Shown: piece by piece, positions 35,421-44,410 of the stretch
How the letters are laid out: the number at the start of each line of letters is the position of its first letter
How positions within the stretch are numbered: the first letter of the stretch is position 1
NCBI GenBank assembly: GCA_002763895.1
Contig: NSLH01000002.1
Location: 1 to 64,000 of the forward strand
Direction: 5' to 3'
DNA length: 64,000 bases
Source of the DNA: [Chlorobium] sp. 445
Lineage (GTDB): Bacteria; Bacteroidota; Chlorobiia; Chlorobiales; Thermochlorobacteraceae
The notes under the pieces: generated by a model
What the model was told of the DNA's origin: nothing
The model's database searches: none
Seen by the model: only the letters and a program-made list of their open reading frames with translations
Made by a program: the position numbers and the translations under genes

Positions 35421-35936
35421 CTACTCCCCACGATAGGCAACGATGTTGCGCTCGGATTCGAAGACTCTGACTTCATATAAGTCGACTCCTTTTAAGTTCA
35501 TGGTTTTGAGTTTTTGACTAATGACATCCCAGAATACTACAGCAATCACTTCAGCAGTCGGCACAGTATCCCGAAACATCTCTACGTCAAAGTTTAGGTG
35601 TTTGTGGTCGACTTTGGAGAGAATTTCTTCTTCGAGAATCTTTTTGAGAATCTTGAGGTCAAAGAGGTAACCTGTCTCTTTATCGACGATGCCGGTGAGA
35701 GTGACTTCCAATTCATAGTTATGTCCATGCCCGTAGAAATTATTGCAGATGTCATAGACCTCGCAGTTTTTCTCGTCAGAGAACGTCGGGTTGAACAAAC
35801 GATGCGCGGCATTGAAATGCACTTTGCGCGTTACATAAACTTTGCGTGGCTGGGTCAGCATTTTGTTAATCTCGCGTGAGCAATCAACATCAGGCGACCA
35901 GCGCACTGGGCTTTGATAGTCTGTGGTGTGTGTCAT
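35421..35936 (-). CDS. 6-pyruvoyl-tetrahydropterin synthase (PTPS/QueD family)
   Basis: A 171-aa enzyme. Zinc histidines lie in FNAAHRLF and in [15 protein letters not shown]; the catalytic Cys within CNNxxGHGHNY is the arrangement of animal PTPS, unlike the CxxxHGH of E. coli QueD. Glu in YEVRVFESE fits the substrate anchor. It should convert dihydroneopterin triphosphate to 6-pyruvoyl tetrahydropterin. The start ATG 35936 (MTHTTDYQ) lies just 18 nt after a TAACTTTG promoter element, so the leader is very short; no ribosome site is seen. Directly upstream of folE. Confidence 0.93.
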   Translation of the reverse strand: MTHTTDYQSPVRWSPDVDCSREINKMLTQPRKVYVTRKVHFNAAHRLFNPTFSDEKNCEVYDICNNFYGHGHNYELEVTLTGIVDKETGYLFDLKILKKILEEEILSKVDHKHLNFDVEMFRDTVPTAEVIAVVFWDVISQKLKTMNLKGVDLYEVRVFESERNIVAYRGE

Positions 35937-35953
35937 AGTTACATGCTTTTTTA

Positions 35954-35961
35954 CAAAGTTA
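35954..35961 (-). promoter_or_regulatory. candidate -7 promoter element (TAACTTTG) of PTPS-folE
   Basis: Exact TAnnTTTG match facing the PTPS gene. Transcription starting near 35948 would leave about 12 nt before the ATG at 35936. No -33 TTTG is evident. Confidence 0.45.
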
Positions 35962-35979
35962 CCGCTTTTGCTGTTTTTC

Positions 35980-36501
35980 TCACGGCTTCGCAAAGGCAGG
36001 CAGTGGTTGGCTTTCTACACCTTTCACTTTGAGAGGATTCACAGTATTTGGAGCAATGCCTTTACACTCGGTCAGATATTTTTTGCAATCACGGCAAGAA
36101 AGTTCAAGCCATGCTGGGTTTCCATCAGGGTCTTGAAAAAGTGAGACAAACTTACCTTGTTCGGTTCGCTTCATTCCAAAGCATTGTTGCGTACATTCTT
36201 CAGTAAAATGCGCACTGGCACACTTACCATCAATACTGCGTAGGCAAACAAACTCTGCACAAATCACTGCCTCAGGATTAGGATGTGCAACGGGCTTTTG
36301 ATAGCCACGCAGTTCCCGGCGAATCGTGAGCACCAAGCGCTGTGCAAAGAGTTTAACGCTCTTTAAGTGCCAGAGCGGGTTATACCAACGCACGCCTAAC
36401 CCTTCCAAGAGCAGAAGGCTGTCAAGCGTTTGACGCAAGCGTGAATTTGGCGCGGTGCGATGACGAAGCCGGCTGAGGAGACTTACACGAATTTTTTTCA
36501 T
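35980..36501 (-). CDS. cysteine-rich protein of unknown function
   Basis: A 173-aa protein, not recognised. The first ~70 residues are basic and helical (RLRHRTAPNSRLRQTL; FAQRLVLTIRRELRG). The second half holds eight cysteines: VICAEFVC, GKCASAHFTEECTQQC and LSCRDCKKYLTEC. These spacings could bind zinc or an iron-sulfur cluster, but no known pattern fits exactly. No signal peptide is obvious. It lies 43 bp upstream of PTPS, whose own promoter sits between them. Confidence 0.7.
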   Translation of the reverse strand: MKKIRVSLLSRLRHRTAPNSRLRQTLDSLLLLEGLGVRWYNPLWHLKSVKLFAQRLVLTIRRELRGYQKPVAHPNPEAVICAEFVCLRSIDGKCASAHFTEECTQQCFGMKRTEQGKFVSLFQDPDGNPAWLELSCRDCKKYLTECKGIAPNTVNPLKVKGVESQPLPAFAKP

Positions 36502-36690
36502 AGCTCTAAAAATCTATGCCGCTATAACTGTTTGCAAGTGTAGTAAGTTTCTAATCCAACAGCTCAAGCTCGTCTTAGAGCCAAATTCCCACTTCAATGT
36601 TGATGCGCAGGCGATGGTCTCAAGCGAAGTTACAACAAATTCCTGTCACAGATATAAACAAGCCTGAAGAGTGAAAGTGATTACAACCGA

Positions 36691-38552
36691 TTAGTCTGGT
36701 GCAAAGACTTCTTCGCGTAGGGCTTGCACGTTTGCTTTCGACTGCGCCATTTTGTCAAAGACATAGTTGCCAATAACCAGCATATCCATTTCCGTGCGCA
36801 TAAAGCAGCGGTAAGCATCATCAGGTGTGCAAATGATAGGTTCGCCTCGCACATTGAAGCTGGTGTTGAGCAGCACCGCACAGCCGGTCAGTTCTTCAAA
36901 CATTTTGAGAAGGAGCCAGTAGCGTGGATTGGTCTCACGATGCACGGTTTGAATACGCGCTGAAAAATCAATGTGCGTGATTGCAGGCAAAGCGGAGCGC
37001 ACCGTGTAGAGCTTGTCTTTCAATGGCAAGTCGTGATAGTTTTCGGGCAAGGCGTAACAAAGTTCACTCTGCACATTTTGCACCAGCAGCATGTAGGGCG
37101 AATCGTGATAGAGTTCAAAATACAGGCTAGCGCGTTCGGCAAGGACGGACGGCGCAAACGGACGAAATCCTTCACGAAACTTAATTTTGAGATTGAGCTT
37201 CTTTTGCATCTCAGCATGACGTGCATCGGCTAAAATGCTGCGCGCACCTAAAGCTCTCGGACCAAATTCCATTCGCCCCTGCATCCAACCTACAACTTTC
37301 CCTTCATCAAGCCACTTGGCAACATCACGGCAGAGCTGTTCAATGTCGCTGTAATATCTGGCAACCGCATCATATTTGCGAATGACTTTTTCGACATCCA
37401 ATTCAGAGTATTCAGGACCGAGATAAGCGCCGTTCATCGCATCAAGTGTTTGCGCGACCATGCGCTCTTGTTCGAAGTAAAGATGATAGGCAGCCAGTGC
37501 CGCACCTAGTGCACCGCCTGCATCACCTGCGGCAGGTTGAATAAATAGGTCACGGAAAAGTCCGCTGTTGAGAAGTCGTCCATTTGCCACACAGTTAAGC
37601 GCCACGCCACCCGCCAGACACAGATACTCCGCCCGAGTCAGTCGCTTTGCGGCAGCTGCCATTTTGAGCATAATCTCTTCTGTAACACGCTGAATTGCCA
37701 AAGCAAGATTGCACTGCGACTGCGTGGGCTCGTCTTCTGGTTTGCGCATCGGTACGCCAAAAAGTGATGTCCATGCGCGTTCATCTATCATCTTCAGGCT
37801 TGTGGCATACGTAAAATACTTCTGGTTCAACCACAAAGACCCATCATCATAAATTTTAACCAAGTGCTCTTTGATGAGTTGCTCAAACCGCTGTGTCTCC
37901 GAGGCGTTGGGCTGACCATACGGTGCCAACCCCATGAGTTTGTATTCCCCGGAGTTGACCTTAAAGCCTAAAAAGTAGGTGAAGGCTGAATAGAGCAAGC
38001 CAAGCGAATGCGGAAAATGCAGTTCTCTAAGCGTCGTGATTTTTCGTCCTTCCCCAAGTGCAATTGAAGCAGTTGCCCATTCGCCGACACCATCCACTGT
38101 AAGAATAGCGGCGCGCTCAAAGCGTGAGGGATAAAATGCACTTGCAGCATGTGAAAGATGATGCTCCGAAAAAAGTAATTTCAAGCGCTTGCGATTATAA
38201 GGCATGACTTCTGCCAGAGCCTTCAGCAAAAGTGATTTGAGAAACATCTTCTCGCGTAGCCAGACAGGCATGGCGGCTATGAATGACCGAAGACCTTTGG
38301 GGGCAAAGGCATAGTAAGTCTCCAAAAGTCGCTCGAATTTGAGCAAAGGCTTATCGTAGAAAACAACCGCATCGAGTTGATCGAGTGCAGTGCCTGCGTA
38401 ATCAAGACAGAACTGTATGGCATGGGCAGGAAAACTCGCGTCATTTTTTTGCGCGTAAAGCGTTCTTCTTGCGCCGCAGCTAAAATACGCCCCTCTTGAA
38501 TGAGGGCAGCAGCAGAATCATGATAAAAGGCGGAAAGCCCTAAAATCTTCAT
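36691..38552 (-). CDS. carbamoyltransferase (NodU/CmcH family), frameshifted near its start
   Basis: The intact protein would be about 620 aa. The first codons (MKILGLSAFYHDSAAALIQEG, then AAAQEERFTRKK) are the family N-terminus, but the frame breaks in a run of seven A (plus-strand T run 38444-38450). One extra A restores NDASFPAHAIQFCLDYAGTALDQ and joins the long frame (36691-38346). That frame has HHLSHAASAFYPS, LAGGVALNCVANGR, GPRALGARSILADARH and FNVRGEPIICT. Family members transfer carbamoyl from carbamoyl phosphate to hydroxyls of sugars or antibiotics; the acceptor is unknown. It is divergent from an SGNH/TPR protein, a partnership that suggests surface glycan or lipid decoration (inference). 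Confidence 0.88.
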
Positions 38553-38720
38553 AGCTGTCAGAACAAACCCAAACTTCTTACATTACAGTTTCGGGCATAA
38601 TTTTCTTGAATGCTTGCGCAACTTAAAACGCGAGGCAGTGCAGTTTCATAATTAGTTTGTGCCACAAAATTACAGCAGTATAAGTGGCACGTGAAGAATT
38701 TACAAGTGCACCGCGAAGCT

Positions 38721-39983
38721 ATGGCAAAAACCAAATCAACAGCATCTAAATCTAAGTTGGCAAAACCTACATTGCCTGCTTCTGCATCAGGTCAGAATTT
38801 GACAAAGAAAAAGTATCCCGCATGGTTTTATGGTGTGCTAGTGGCAATTCCTGCGCTATTCTTGCTCGTGTTTGAAGTCGGACTTCGCCTTGCTGACTTT
38901 GGTGAGAGCTATCCTGTCTTCGTTGAGTTTACAAGCAACCGCAATCAACTGCGTCTCAATCCAGAGATTCCAAAAAAGTATTTTCGCTCGCTGAGTAGTA
39001 CCCCATCCACGATTCTGGACGTGTTTGCTAAAGTCAAAGCACCGAATACCTTACGCATTTTCGTCTTAGGTGAAAGCAGCACCGCAGGCTGGCCTTATCC
39101 GCCACATGTTGCATTTTCAAAGGCAATCGAGCGTGCCTTACAGGCACTCTATCCCGAGCACCATGTAGAAGTCATCAACTTGGGCATTGCAGCCATTTGC
39201 ACTTACACAATAAAAGATTTTGTGCTGGCGCTGCTCGAACATCAGCCCGACCTTGTGATGTTCTACAACGGTCATAACGAATACTACGGCGTGTTGGGTG
39301 TGGGCTCTTCTATGCGATTTGCCAGCTCTCGCTTTCTGACAAATCTCACGCTTGCACTTCAAGAATTTCGACTCTATCAATTAGTTCAACGCATCGTGGC
39401 AAGCTTAGCACAGTTAGGTGTTTCATCTAAGACCGAAGACAACGGTACGCTGATGGCACGCGTAATTGGAGAAAGTGCAATTGGCTTTGAGTCTGATATC
39501 TATCGCAAAGGATTAGAACAATTTGAAGACAACATGCACAAGATGCTTAATGCCTTGTCAGCGCAGCGTGTGCCTGTTGTCTTGGGCACGCTGGTTTCAA
39601 ACTGCAAAGATTTGCCACCCTTCGTCTCACTCAATGAAGAGCCAAATGCCGAGGCGCTCTTTAAGAGTGCAACGGAAAAACTGCGGGCTGGCGATTCGCT
39701 AGAAGCTAGATCGCTCTTTCTGCGTGCCAAAGATTTAGATGCCCTACGCTTTCGTGCCCCTGAAGCCATGAACGACCTCATTCGCAGACTGGCTGCTGAA
39801 CATGGCGCCGTCGTCGCAGAAATTCAAGCTGAATTTGAACGCCGCTCACCTTACGGCATTATTGGCAATAACTTGATGTGCGACCATCTGCATCCTACTG
39901 CCGAAGGCTATCAGCTGATGGGAAAATTTTCTGCAAACTGCGCTCGAGCATCATCTTTTACCGCCAGATCCAAAACCGCTTAG
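38721..39983 (+). CDS. membrane-anchored SGNH hydrolase, 5' part of a frameshifted SGNH-TPR gene
   Basis: A Lys-rich start is followed by one membrane helix (WFYGVLVAIPALFLLVFEVGL), then an SGNH/GDSL hydrolase domain facing the periplasm. Block I is FVLGESSTAGW with nucleophile Ser119, block III is FYNGHNEYYG, and block V is CDHLHPTAEGY with the catalytic Asp-His. The frame is lost at GGG 39920-39922: one base fewer reads on as ENFLQTALEHHLLPPDPKPL into the TPR part. Start ATG 38721; a GTG at 38691 would add ten residues. Repaired length about 639 aa. Confidence 0.85.
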   Translation: MAKTKSTASKSKLAKPTLPASASGQNLTKKKYPAWFYGVLVAIPALFLLVFEVGLRLADFGESYPVFVEFTSNRNQLRLNPEIPKKYFRSLSSTPSTILDVFAKVKAPNTLRIFVLGESSTAGWPYPPHVAFSKAIERALQALYPEHHVEVINLGIAAICTYTIKDFVLALLEHQPDLVMFYNGHNEYYGVLGVGSSMRFASSRFLTNLTLALQEFRLYQLVQRIVASLAQLGVSSKTEDNGTLMARVIGESAIGFESDIYRKGLEQFEDNMHKMLNALSAQRVPVVLGTLVSNCKDLPPFVSLNEEPNAEALFKSATEKLRAGDSLEARSLFLRAKDLDALRFRAPEAMNDLIRRLAAEHGAVVAEIQAEFERRSPYGIIGNNLMCDHLHPTAEGYQLMGKFSANCARASSFTARSKTA

Positions 39984-40641
39984 TCCACAGACACTTGACA
40001 GCATCCTGTTTTCACCCGCACTCTCGCAGCTTGACCAGACTATCGCTGACCTCAAACTGCGCATGCTCAAAGGCACCTATCCTTTTGTCCCAAAAGGTCA
40101 GCCAAATGTGCTGTTACAAGCCTTCAAACCCAAGAATGTGATTGATACTTTGGCAATGCGCTGCGTAAGTGAAGACCTCAGTATTGAGGAAGCGCACTAC
40201 ACAGCGGCTGATTTTCTCTTCAGCCAAGGCGATAGCCTGAATGCAGAGCAGGAACTACACTCGTTTATTGCTAAACTCCCATTCTTAGAATTGCCTTACC
40301 GCAAAGCAGGACAACTTTTCATCAAATACAAACGCTTTGAGCATGCACTGCCTTATTTGAAGCGTGCTTACACGCTTGCCCCTACAGCATACAGCGCAAA
40401 ATGGATCGGGCAAATTTTGGTCTATCAAAATCAACCACAGGCAGCAATTCCATACTTGGAAAAAAGCCTTACACTAGGTGGTGCAAATGACAGTCAGACT
40501 TACTACAATCTGGCGGGCGCATACTACCAAACAAACCACATTGAGAAAGCAATCGAATCGCTCAAACGCTGCTTAGAGCTTGCGCCGAACTATCCCAATG
40601 CACGCGCGCTGTATGAGCAACTGACAGCGCCAGAACCGTGA
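39923..40641 (+). CDS. TPR C-terminal part of the frameshifted SGNH-TPR gene
   Basis: Continues the SGNH hydrolase after the indel at 39920-39922; the same frame is open through LSPQTLDSILFSPALSQLDQT to the stop at 40641. The first in-frame ATG in this part is at 40063, but an independent start there has no ribosome site. Residues show at least three TPR units (AGQLFIKYKRFEHALPYLKRA, AKWIGQILVYQNQPQAAIPYL, YYNLAGAYYQTNHIEKAIES). The TPRs may recruit partners of the esterase or acyltransferase domain. Confidence 0.8.
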
Positions 40642-40821
40642 GGATGTGCAATCGCTCTAAAAAATTTTTGAAAATAAGTGTGAAATGTGTAATTTAATTC
40701 CGACAAATTTTATCGGATATTGAAAAATACAGGAACTTTCGTGTGGCTACGGTCGTTGAAAATAGTAGAGATTTGCAATTTTTTTTGAATCAAAATACGA
40801 CTAAAAAAGTCTTATTTAGAC

Positions 40822-40844
40822 AGTGTATAATATTGAGATACACT
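40822..40844 (+). promoter_or_regulatory. inverted repeat over the iscR promoter (candidate Rrf2 operator)
   Basis: Perfect 7-bp arms AGTGTAT (40822-40828) and ATACACT (40838-40844) separated by 9 bp. TATAAT (40826-40831) and TAATATTG (40828-40835) lie within it, so protein bound here would block transcription initiation. It lies 28 bp before the rrf2 ATG. Confidence 0.55.
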
Positions 40845-40871
40845 ATCGAGAAAATTTAGAGAGGAGAGCGA

Positions 40872-41270
40872 ATGTTACGGCTGACGAAGAAGTTTGAATA
40901 CGGCTTACTTGCTGTGCGCTACATTGCCTCTACGCAGAATGGTGATGTTGCTACAGCAAAGGAGATTGCAGAAAACACAAACATTCCATTTGAACTTGTT
41001 GCAAAAACGCTGCAACAGATGGCAAAGTCAGGTTTGATTACATCTGTGCAAGGGGTCAAGGGAGGGTATAGGCTCAACAAGCCAGCGTCGGAGATTTCGT
41101 TCTCTGAAATTGCCGATGCGATTGGCGAGCCGATTCAACTCATTGATTGCGAAACCAATCCAGAGGGCTGCGATGCCTTCGTGGGCTGCGCCGTAAAAAA
41201 ACCGCTGACGAAGATACAGAAGCGATTTAGAGAGATTTTTGACGAGGCAAAAGTGGCTGAAATTCTTTAA
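40872..41270 (+). CDS. iscR: Rrf2 family regulator (IscR-like)
   Basis: A 132-aa winged-helix regulator. The DNA-binding part contains [41 protein letters not shown] and GGYRLNKP. Three cysteines, Cys93, Cys100 and Cys106 ([15 protein letters not shown]), correspond to the [2Fe-2S] ligands of IscR, though the spacings (7 and 6) differ slightly from E. coli. It should repress the isc operon when cluster-bound. GAGAGGAGAG lies just before the ATG. iscS follows 83 bp downstream, and an inverted repeat overlaps its promoter. Confidence 0.92.
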   Translation: MLRLTKKFEYGLLAVRYIASTQNGDVATAKEIAENTNIPFELVAKTLQQMAKSGLITSVQGVKGGYRLNKPASEISFSEIADAIGEPIQLIDCETNPEGCDAFVGCAVKKPLTKIQKRFREIFDEAKVAEIL

Positions 41271-41353
41271 TTCAAGTAACTTTTTTATGCCCAAGTTTGC
41301 CGTTTGACGATTTAATTTTACAACACCTTAAACTACCGAGAGGAGATTTGAAT

Positions 41354-42583
41354 ATGGCACTTGATTTGAGCCGACCTATTTATATGGATAACAACGCGAC
41401 GACCCCGATGGATCATCGCGTCCTTGAAGCCATGCTGCCTTACTTTACTGAAAAATTTGGTAACGCAGCATCACGCAATCATAGCTACGGTTGGGAAGCA
41501 GAAGAGGCTGTCGAGAAAGCACGTGAGCAAGTTGCCAAAGCTATCGGTGCAGATGCAAAAGAAATCATTTTCACCAGTGGAGCGACAGAATCTGACAACA
41601 TCGCGCTCAAAGGCGCTGTAGAGATGTATGCCGAAAAAGGCAACCACATCATCACAATGAAAACAGAGCACAAAGCTGTGCTCGATACATGCCACCGTTT
41701 GGAGCGTGAAGGTAAAGCCACAGTAACCTACCTTTCACCTAAACCTGATGGCTTAGTCGACCTCGATCAGCTTGAGGCTGCAATTACTGACAAGACCATC
41801 ATGGTTGCAATCATGATGGCAAATAATGAAATCGGTGTCATTCAGCCAATGAAAGAAATTGGGGAGATTTGTCGCAAGCATGGTGTGCTTTTCTTCACGG
41901 ATGCGGTGCAAGCAGTTGGCAAAGTGCCTGTGGATGTCAATGAGATGAAGATTGATATCCTTGCAATTTCAGGTCATAAAGTTTATGGTCCAAAAGGCAT
42001 TGGTGCGCTCTATGTGCGTCGCAAAAATCCGCGTGTCAAGCTGACCGGTGTGATTGATGGCGGCGGTCAGGAGCGAGGCATGCGCAGCGGTACGCTCAAC
42101 GTGCCGGGCATTGTCGGCTTGGGCAAAGCTTTAGAAATCGCTATAGAGGAGATGCCCACTGAAATGAAGCGACTGACTTACTTGCGCAATAAACTCAAAG
42201 ATAGCATCATGTCGCAGCTTGAAGATGTCTATGTCAATGGCTCAATGGAAAGTCGCTTGCCTGGCAATCTCAACATGAGTTTTGCTTATGTTGAGGGCGA
42301 AGGCTTGCTTATGGGATTGAAAGGCTTGGCGGTTTCAAGCGGCTCAGCCTGCACATCAGCCTCGCTCGAGCCTTCACATGTTCTGAAGGCATTGGGAGTT
42401 GGCGATGAACTGGCACATTCTTCAATTCGCTACGGTCTGGGTCGCTTCACGACTGAAGAGGAAGTGGACTACGCCGCAAAAATCACAGTCGAAGCTGTCA
42501 ATCGTCTGCGTGAGATGTCGCCACTCTATGAAATGGCGAAAGCAGGCATTGACCTTAAGTCCGTGCAGTGGGCGCATCACTAA
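41354..42583 (+). CDS. iscS: cysteine desulfurase IscS
   Basis: A 409-aa PLP enzyme that takes sulfur from cysteine for iron-sulfur cluster assembly and tRNA thiolation. Lys209 ([10 protein letters not shown]) binds PLP, Cys333 ([10 protein letters not shown]) carries the persulfide, and the ATESDN and TDAVQAVGK blocks are present. Conservation starts at [28 protein letters not shown] 9 nt upstream confirms ATG 41354 over the longer open frame. Followed by iscU after 42 bp. Confidence 0.96.
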   Translation: MALDLSRPIYMDNNATTPMDHRVLEAMLPYFTEKFGNAASRNHSYGWEAEEAVEKAREQVAKAIGADAKEIIFTSGATESDNIALKGAVEMYAEKGNHIITMKTEHKAVLDTCHRLEREGKATVTYLSPKPDGLVDLDQLEAAITDKTIMVAIMMANNEIGVIQPMKEIGEICRKHGVLFFTDAVQAVGKVPVDVNEMKIDILAISGHKVYGPKGIGALYVRRKNPRVKLTGVIDGGGQERGMRSGTLNVPGIVGLGKALEIAIEEMPTEMKRLTYLRNKLKDSIMSQLEDVYVNGSMESRLPGNLNMSFAYVEGEGLLMGLKGLAVSSGSACTSASLEPSHVLKALGVGDELAHSSIRYGLGRFTTEEEVDYAAKITVEAVNRLREMSPLYEMAKAGIDLKSVQWAHH

Positions 42584-42625
42584 GTTTAACTATCTAACAT
42601 CAGCTAATTTCAAACGGAGGATAAA

Positions 42626-43048
42626 ATGGCATACTCAGAAAAAGTGATCGATCACTACAACAATCCACGCAATGTCGGCAGTTTAGACCCTAATGCCGAG
42701 GATGTGGGGACAGGTCTTGTGGGCGCGCCAGAGTGTGGCGACGTGATGAAACTTCAAATCAAGGTTAATGAAGAAACTGGTGTGATTGAAGATGCAAAGT
42801 TCAAGACCTTTGGTTGTGGTTCAGCAATTGCCTCTTCATCGCTGGCAACCGAGATGCTAAAAGGCAAGACACTCGATGAAGCATTCGCTATCAAAAATAC
42901 CCAACTGGTGCAAGAACTTAACTTGCCACCAGTGAAAATTCACTGTTCAGTCCTGGCTGAAGATGCAATTAAAGCTGCGATTGCAGACTTCAAGAAAAAG
43001 CAAGAAGCAAAGCGTCAAAAGGCGCAAGAAGCACTTGCTAACGCTTAA
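42626..43048 (+). CDS. iscU: iron-sulfur cluster scaffold IscU
   Basis: A 140-aa scaffold. Cluster ligands Cys37, Cys64, His106 and Cys107 are all present, with Asp39 after the first Cys and the HscA-binding motif LPPVK at 100-104. The C-terminus is an Ala/Lys/Gln-rich helix slightly longer than in E. coli. CGGAGGA lies 5-6 nt before the ATG. hscA/hscB/fdx do not follow; iscA does. Confidence 0.96.
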   Translation: MAYSEKVIDHYNNPRNVGSLDPNAEDVGTGLVGAPECGDVMKLQIKVNEETGVIEDAKFKTFGCGSAIASSSLATEMLKGKTLDEAFAIKNTQLVQELNLPPVKIHCSVLAEDAIKAAIADFKKKQEAKRQKAQEALANA

Positions 43049-43053
43049 TTGTA

Positions 43054-43085
43054 ACTAACCAAGAGAAGTACTAACCAAGAGAAGT
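43054..43085 (+). repeat. perfect 16-bp tandem repeat between iscU and iscA
   Basis: Two exact copies of ACTAACCAAGAGAAGT, 43054-43069 and 43070-43085, directly adjacent. The second copy supplies the 5' arm of the hairpin at 43077-43113; the first copy could pair with the same 3' arm. Confidence 0.9.
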
Positions 43086-43113
43086 CAGTGCATCCAAATC
43101 GCTGACTTCTCTT
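43077..43113 (+). promoter_or_regulatory. long hairpin between iscU and iscA
   Basis: A perfect 12-bp stem, AAGAGAAGTCAG (43077-43088) with CTGACTTCTCTT (43102-43113), and a 13-nt loop. The following TTATTG is a poor U-tract, so this is more likely a processing, stabilising or attenuating hairpin than a full terminator. It ends a few bases before the iscA ribosome site. Confidence 0.7.
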
Positions 43114-43133
43114 TATTGAGGAGATGCACGAAA

Positions 43134-43460
43134 ATGATTACGATTAGCGAAAAAGCTTTAGAGCAAGTCAAACGCCTCAAAGCGCAGCAAAACCTTGGTC
43201 CAGAATATGGCTTGCGCGTGAGCGTCAAAGGCGGCGGCTGCTCAGGGCTGTCTTATGGGCTCGACTTCGAAAATGAAGAGCGAAAGGGAGATCAAGTCTT
43301 CGAGGATAAAGGCATTAAGCTCTTCGTGGATATGAAGAGTTTCCTTTACCTTGCAGGTACACAACTTGATTTTTCAGATGGTCTCAATGGCAAGGGATTC
43401 CACTTTGTCAATCCGAATGCAGAGCGTACCTGCGGTTGCGGTCAATCGTTCTCGGTTTAA
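43134..43460 (+). CDS. iscA: iron-sulfur assembly A-type carrier (IscA/ErpA family)
   Basis: A 108-aa A-type carrier with the three cluster-binding cysteines Cys36 (GGGCSGLSYGL), Cys100 and Cys102 (TCGCGQSF). It is thought to receive clusters from IscU and pass them to apoproteins. Start ATG 43134 with GAGGAG upstream; the frame is open from a TTG at 43116 that overlaps this ribosome site. Last gene of the isc group. Confidence 0.95.
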   Translation: MITISEKALEQVKRLKAQQNLGPEYGLRVSVKGGGCSGLSYGLDFENEERKGDQVFEDKGIKLFVDMKSFLYLAGTQLDFSDGLNGKGFHFVNPNAERTCGCGQSFSV

Positions 43461-43517
43461 TTTTTGGCAATTCAAAAAAGTACAACGCTCAAAGAGTATT
43501 GAAAATTGTAAAGTCTA

Positions 43518-43856
43518 ATGGGCGAAGTGCGAAAAATTCCCGTTAAGTCGCAGGATGACGTCTGGTTCTTTGAAAAACAAATCAATTTGTTTGATATGCT
43601 CGATTTCTTCCCGAGTGATGCCATTCAAAAGAAAGATGGCACAGCAGGGAAAATGCTCAAAATCGAGACGGATTTAGGCTGGTCGTTTGAGACTGACATT
43701 GAATATGGTAAGTTTTGTTTTCACAAGAAATCCAAGTCGATGCATGGCACGGGTAAGTGGGTTGTGGAGTCGGGCTTAAGAGCAGGGGATGTTATTTGCA
43801 TTGAAAAAATAGGGGACTATCACTACAAACTTTTCAAAGAATCAAACTCGGCTTAA
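43518..43856 (+). CDS. conserved-looking small protein of unknown function
   Basis: A 112-aa soluble protein, not recognised. It has two parts: an N-terminal DVWFFEKQINLFDMLDFFPSDAI and a beta-rich second half (ETDLGWSFETDI; GTGKWVVESGLRAGDVICIEK; YHYKLFKE). The W...GL..GD....E...LFK pattern is reminiscent of B3-type DNA-binding pseudobarrels, but this is only a visual likeness. It lies 57 bp after iscA on the same strand; no promoter was seen between them. Confidence 0.65.
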   Translation: MGEVRKIPVKSQDDVWFFEKQINLFDMLDFFPSDAIQKKDGTAGKMLKIETDLGWSFETDIEYGKFCFHKKSKSMHGTGKWVVESGLRAGDVICIEKIGDYHYKLFKESNSA

Positions 43857-44049
43857 CTATGGAAGTGATTTCAATGTGTAGCGGTGCTGCACTCTTTTTT
43901 TCGCTTTTTACGGGATTTCCACGCGAAATTGTTTGCAATTCTTTTGCAGTTGCTGCCGACAAAGTGCGTGAAATATACATGCACTCGCAGTTTTACGCAG
44001 TTTTTGGAGACAATGCGCAACCTAACATGAACTAACTCAACGCACAAGA

Positions 44050-44343
44050 ATGGACAACAAAGCATTGATTGAGTTCGATATTCAAGATTTTCTGTGGAAT
44101 GGTATTCTCAAAGAATCGGTGTTTCGAGAAAAATTAGAAGCGCATGACTGGTCGCAATACGATAACCGCAAAGTCATTATCAAAGGCTGCGGGTCGACAC
44201 CGATTCCGACTTGGGCATATATGGTCGTAACAGCGTACCTGGTGCAACATGCCGAAAAGGTAATGTATGGCGAAGCGTGTGCTGCCGTTCCAATTTTCAA
44301 GCGCACAAAAACTGCTGCTACGGAAACTAACGCACCTGCCTAA
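44050..44343 (+). CDS. DUF2480 family protein, short form
   Basis: A 97-aa protein. EFDIQDFLWNGILKESVFREKL, DWSQYDNRKVIIKGCGSTPIPTWAYM and VMYGEACAAVPIFKR match the DUF2480 family of Bacteroidota and Chlorobiota. Family proteins as I remember them are about 170 aa with two similar halves; this one seems to join the start of the first half to the end of the second, giving a single-unit version. Function unknown; a GC-containing loop (IKGCG) and a Cys in GEAC may bind metal. Confidence 0.8.
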   Translation: MDNKALIEFDIQDFLWNGILKESVFREKLEAHDWSQYDNRKVIIKGCGSTPIPTWAYMVVTAYLVQHAEKVMYGEACAAVPIFKRTKTAATETNAPA

Positions 44344-44410
44344 GCTACAACACTAGCGAATGGTGCGGGATACTGTAAACTATTGACAGTGTAAAAAAAC
44401 AGCACAGCGA

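Noticed and set aside
43077-43116. Full intrinsic terminator between iscU and iscA
   Set aside because: The stem is strong but the tail is CTTTATTG rather than a U-tract, and iscA directly follows with its own ribosome site inside the same operon.
43871-44065. 64-codon minus-strand frame between the 112-aa protein and DUF2480
   Set aside because: Opposite to both neighbours, no ribosome site, Cys/Arg-rich low-quality sequence, overlaps the DUF2480 start.
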